Assembly: GCA_945971755.1 (NCBI GenBank)
Contig: CAMFPJ010000012.1
Coordinates: 1-18,559, forward strand
Direction of reading: 5' to 3'
Source of the DNA: an uncultured Clostridia bacterium
Lineage (GTDB): Bacteria; Bacillota; Clostridia; Oscillospirales; Acutalibacteraceae
DNA: 18,559 bases
In this document: one piece after another, positions 16,230-18,559 of the stretch
Layout: every line of letters begins with the position of its first letter
Position numbering within the stretch: position 1 is the stretch's first letter
Translations under genes and position numbers: made by a program
Notes under the pieces: model-generated
The model's database searches: none
The model's input: the letters and a program-made list of their open reading frames with translations, nothing else
What the model was told of the DNA's origin: nothing

Positions 16230-17069
16230 TTATCCGATTGCTGACGGGTAGAATTTATCATCCGCTCTTGAATAAGTGTTTATTCTGTCTTTTGCGTTAG
16301 AATAATCAATTACGGAAATGTCGGTATCACAATTATTGACAAATATTTTGAATAACTCGTCAGACTTTTCGGCAAATTCAGATGTTAAAATCGAATTTAT
16401 TATATCACAAACAATTCTTGACCTTTCAGCACCTGTTGAAATTGTTAAATATCTGTAAACATATTCATCGGAAATCTTTTGTTTTCCCGCTTCAAGATAA
16501 AGGTTAAATTCCGGCGACCTGTAATTTACTTTTTCGGGTACATTAACCGTCACTCCTCCGAAAGACGAAACAATCTTTTTAAGCTGTGACGAAGATAGCG
16601 TAACATATTTATCAAAGGAAACAGAAAAGTCACTTTCAAGGCGGCTTTTTAGCCCGCTTATAAAAAGTTCATCAAAAATTCCTCTGTATGTTTTTCCGTC
16701 GGTAAGAACTGTTTTTGCGTCAAACGAGCGAACGGTCATTGTTTTTGCACTGTAGTCGGTTGAAATAATGAAACCAAAATCAGCGTTATTGCTGTCATCG
16801 GTAACAAGAAACAGAATATTTGAACTGCCCGTTAACTCAGCCACAGAAAAATTGGGTACCGTTACCGTTTCTGTGTTTTCTTCCGCCTCGGTTGTTGACC
16901 GGTCAACAAGGTTTCCCAAATCAAAATCGAGGGAACGCATAAACAGGAATACGGAGCAAACCGAAAGTATAACTATAAACAAAGAAAACGCAATTACAAA
17001 ATACTTAAAATTAGGGTTGCGTTTCTTCTCTTTTTTAGGTTTTGAGAATATATCTTCATTTCTTTTCAT
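16230..17069 (-). CDS. Degenerate LytR-CpsA-Psr (LCP) family membrane protein
   Basis: This 279-residue protein has a Lys/Arg-rich cytoplasmic N-terminus (1-21), one transmembrane helix (about 22-44) and an extracellular domain that follows the LCP pattern. NILFLVTDD (84-92) aligns with the opening strand, DFGFIISTD (97-105) with the DTIM block, and FDKYVTLSSSQLKKIVSSFGGVTVNVPEKV (152-181) with the well-conserved second half. LCP enzymes transfer teichoic acids or capsule to peptidoglycan using conserved Arg/Asp residues. Here the SIPRDT motif reads RSFDAKT (114-120), so the key Arg and Asp are replaced, and the Arg before DTIM is Ala96. I infer that catalysis is lost or changed, leaving a ligand-binding or regulatory role. 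It is the first gene of the operon; the start is ATG 17069 with a weak GGTG site. Confidence 0.75.
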   Translation of the reverse strand: MKRNEDIFSKPKKEKKRNPNFKYFVIAFSLFIVILSVCSVFLFMRSLDFDLGNLVDRSTTEAEENTETVTVPNFSVAELTGSSNILFLVTDDSNNADFGFIISTDYSAKTMTVRSFDAKTVLTDGKTYRGIFDELFISGLKSRLESDFSVSFDKYVTLSSSQLKKIVSSFGGVTVNVPEKVNYRSPEFNLYLEAGKQKISDEYVYRYLTISTGAERSRIVCDIINSILTSEFAEKSDELFKIFVNNCDTDISVIDYSNAKDRINTYSRADDKFYPSAIG

Positions 17070-17101
17070 ATAGACACCGCAAAATAGACATAATTTTATT
17101 T

Positions 17102-17130
17102 AGTATAACACAATTTACAACTATAAACAA
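17102..17130 (-). promoter_or_regulatory. Promoter of the LCP-transglutaminase-folate operon
   Basis: On the minus strand: TTGTTT (17130-17125), a 17-nt spacer, then TATACT (17107-17102) preceded by TGT, an extended -10 element. Transcription should start near 17095, with a leader of about 26 nt to ATG 17069. It lies only 10 bp downstream of the preceding gene's terminator, so all seven genes from the LCP gene to the exonuclease gene probably depend on it. Confidence 0.65.
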
Positions 17131-17140
17131 TACAAATCGC

Positions 17141-17170
17141 AAAAAAAGCCACATACAAAACGTATGTGGC
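17141..17170 (-). terminator. Rho-independent terminator of the sugar transferase gene
   Basis: Perfect 9-bp arms GCCACATAC (17148-17156) and GTATGTGGC (17162-17170) enclose a 5-nt loop. On the minus strand the hairpin is followed directly by seven Ts (A-run 17141-17147). It lies 16 bp past the stop of the gene at 17186. Confidence 0.92.
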
Positions 17171-17185
17171 ATTGAAAATTCTTTA

Positions 17186-18514
17186 TTACTTTTGTTTTTC
17201 GGTAAAGTGGTATTTTTTACTACTGTTTTTGCCGAAAGCTTCTGTACTGTCTTCTGCTTTTAGAAGAACGGTGACAGTTTGCAAAATAAGCTTAAAATCA
17301 AGCCAAAGGCTGTATTTTTCAATATACATAAGGTCAAGAATAAGCTTGTCCTTAGGAGAAGTATTATATTTACCTGCAATTTGTGCGTAACCTGTAAGTC
17401 CGCTCTTAACACGCAGTCTGTAAGAAAATTCGGGAAGATCCGCTGTGTATTTATCAACGTTTTCAACCATTTCAGGCCTTGGACCCACAACACTCATTTC
17501 ACCTTTCAGAATATTGATAAACTGCGGAAGCTCATCTATTCTGTATTTTCTGAGAAATTTACCGATTTTTGTAATTCGACTGTCGTCTTTGCTTACTGAC
17601 TTATTATAACTTCCCTTTTCTTTCATAGTACGGAATTTATATACCATAAAAATTTTTCCGCCTTTTGTAGCTCTTGCCTGACGGAAGAAAACGTGACCGC
17701 CGTCCTCCATTTTAATAAGACAGGCACACACGAGCATTAACGGACCGAGAACAATCAGTGCAACAATCGAAATGAAAACGTCCATTAAGCGTTTAACAAA
17801 CTTCTGTTCAGGTGTTAAGTCACGAACAACTGCCGAAACAACCGGTTTGTCATCAAGCATTGAAGTTCTTGCGCCAAGTGCCACAATATCGCTCATTTCA
17901 AAGTTGTAATAGACGTTTTTATTATTAGCATAGCAATACTCTTTAAGTATTGCTTTATCCATCTGCGGAATATCATAAAGAAAGATTGTATCATTACGGC
18001 TGATAACATCAAGAACATTAGGCGATGTATAATGAATCATATCCGTAATTTTGTATTGCTTTTTATATCTTCCTATTTTAACAGCAATATTATTAAGAGA
18101 TTCTTCGGAAGTGGTTATAATACAACTGTTTTCAGGAGGGTTTATTGCAAAATAGACATAGTTGCCAAGATACGCAAAGGCTGTAATTGCTACAACTTGA
18201 ATCAATATTACGATAATCAGGAGATGAGGGGATTCAAGCACAAAATGGTCGTTGTTGTGTTCATTAACACTCATGATGCAGAATTCAAGGTAAGTAACCA
18301 AATCAGCAACGATTGATGCAAGGGACATTGAAATTATAATCGGTTTACTTTTAAGCCTGCCGATTAAATATCCGCCGTAAACAGAAATCATTGTTGTAAG
18401 CAAAACACAGAATGTTACAAGCGTAACGCCCGATGTTCTTGAAAGTCCCAACAGCCATTCATATTTTAATCCGAACACCACAAAAAATGTTGCTACAATT
18501 GTAATATATAAGGT
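17186..18514 (-). CDS. Polyprenyl-phosphate sugar-1-phosphate transferase, 5' end missing
   Basis: This is an incomplete gene; 442 genuine residues remain, and the true start lies beyond the contig end. The N-terminal part has about four hydrophobic segments, then a soluble region (about 135-240), a re-entrant or membrane helix (about 248-272), and the catalytic bacterial sugar transferase domain. The latter carries FFRQARATKGGKIF, YKFRTM, DELPQ, VGPRP and SGLTGYAQ, typical of the WbaP/CpsE family. Such enzymes load the first sugar phosphate on undecaprenyl phosphate to begin exopolysaccharide or capsule repeat synthesis. The sugar cannot be told from sequence. The upstream extension to 18529 (GTG) encodes MYKRQ from adapter DNA and must be removed. 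Its own terminator follows at 17141-17170; neighbouring polysaccharide genes may lie outside the window. Confidence 0.93.
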   Translation of the reverse strand, partial: TLYITIVATFFVVFGLKYEWLLGLSRTSGVTLVTFCVLLTTMISVYGGYLIGRLKSKPIIISMSLASIVADLVTYLEFCIMSVNEHNNDHFVLESPHLLIIVILIQVVAITAFAYLGNYVYFAINPPENSCIITTSEESLNNIAVKIGRYKKQYKITDMIHYTSPNVLDVISRNDTIFLYDIPQMDKAILKEYCYANNKNVYYNFEMSDIVALGARTSMLDDKPVVSAVVRDLTPEQKFVKRLMDVFISIVALIVLGPLMLVCACLIKMEDGGHVFFRQARATKGGKIFMVYKFRTMKEKGSYNKSVSKDDSRITKIGKFLRKYRIDELPQFINILKGEMSVVGPRPEMVENVDKYTADLPEFSYRLRVKSGLTGYAQIAGKYNTSPKDKLILDLMYIEKYSLWLDFKLILQTVTVLLKAEDSTEAFGKNSSKKYHFTEKQK

Positions 18515-18559
18515 CTGTCTCTTATACACATCTGACGCTGCCGACGAAGGCTTAGGTGT
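18515..18559. other. Nextera adapter contamination at contig end
   Basis: Bases 18515-18533 equal the 19-bp Tn5 mosaic end used in Nextera libraries (CTGTCTCTTATACACATCT). Bases 18534-18547 (GACGCTGCCGACGA) are the reverse complement of the Nextera i5-side adapter. Bases 18548-18555 (AGGCTTAG) are the reverse complement of CTAAGCCT, which I recall as index S508. GTGT (18556-18559) begins the flow-cell adapter. These 45 bases are library artefact, not genome. Confidence 0.98.

Noticed and set aside
18515..18529. GTG start at 18529 giving a complete 447-residue sugar transferase
   Set aside because: The first five codons (MYKRQ) are Nextera mosaic-end sequence; the genuine coding sequence begins at the contig edge (18514) and is partial.
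18515..18533. Tn5-like mosaic end as evidence of a natural transposon
   Set aside because: It is followed by the synthetic adapter and an 8-base index, so it is a library artefact and not a mobile element.

Overview
The window reads as a low-GC Gram-positive chromosome fragment, most likely from an uncultured or gut Clostridia (Oscillospiraceae/Ruminococcaceae-like) genome. This is inferred from the AT-rich intergenic DNA, strong AGGAGG-type ribosome binding sites, the lon-engB pairing, a single-polypeptide DnaE with a PHP domain, and LCP plus lipoprotein genes. The sequence alone does not fix the genus. It is mostly core metabolism with tight operons; I see no mobile element, CRISPR array, tRNA or rRNA.

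Layout. Positions 73-9288 (minus strand) hold one long co-directional block, transcribed lon -> engB -> lysA -> dnaE -> pfkA -> shikimate-kinase-like gene. A sigma-A-type promoter lies ahead of lon and a hairpin terminator at about 32-66. Junctions are 2-9 bp except dnaE-pfkA (94 bp), which holds a possible internal promoter. Positions 9289-9570 are a divergent intergenic region. It carries the lon promoter and a strong serC promoter followed by a perfect 8-bp inverted repeat. Positions 9571-11831 (plus strand) are serC-serA, two steps of serine synthesis, closed by a large hairpin terminator (11850-11910).

Positions 11916-17069 (minus strand) form a second operon, transcribed: degenerate LCP-family membrane protein -> transglutaminase-like lipoprotein -> folE -> folP -> folB -> folK -> DEDDh exonuclease with a zinc ribbon. 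folE, folB, folK and folP supply GTP cyclohydrolase I, dihydroneopterin aldolase, HPPK and dihydropteroate synthase, so most of the pterin branch of folate synthesis is present. Its promoter (17102-17130) sits just after the terminator (17141-17170) of the upstream gene, a polyprenyl-phosphate sugar transferase at 17186-18514 that is cut off by the end of the contig.

The last 45 bases (18515-18559) are not genomic. They match the Nextera transposon end, adapter and an i5 index. The apparent start of the last reading frame (MYKRQ) is translated adapter. No convincing undescribed multi-gene system is present. The best biological leads are the LCP homologue with a lost active site coupled to a transglutaminase lipoprotein and the folate genes, the shikimate-kinase-like protein lacking canonical substrate-binding residues, the inverted repeat in the serC leader, and the variant dihydropteroate synthase loop.
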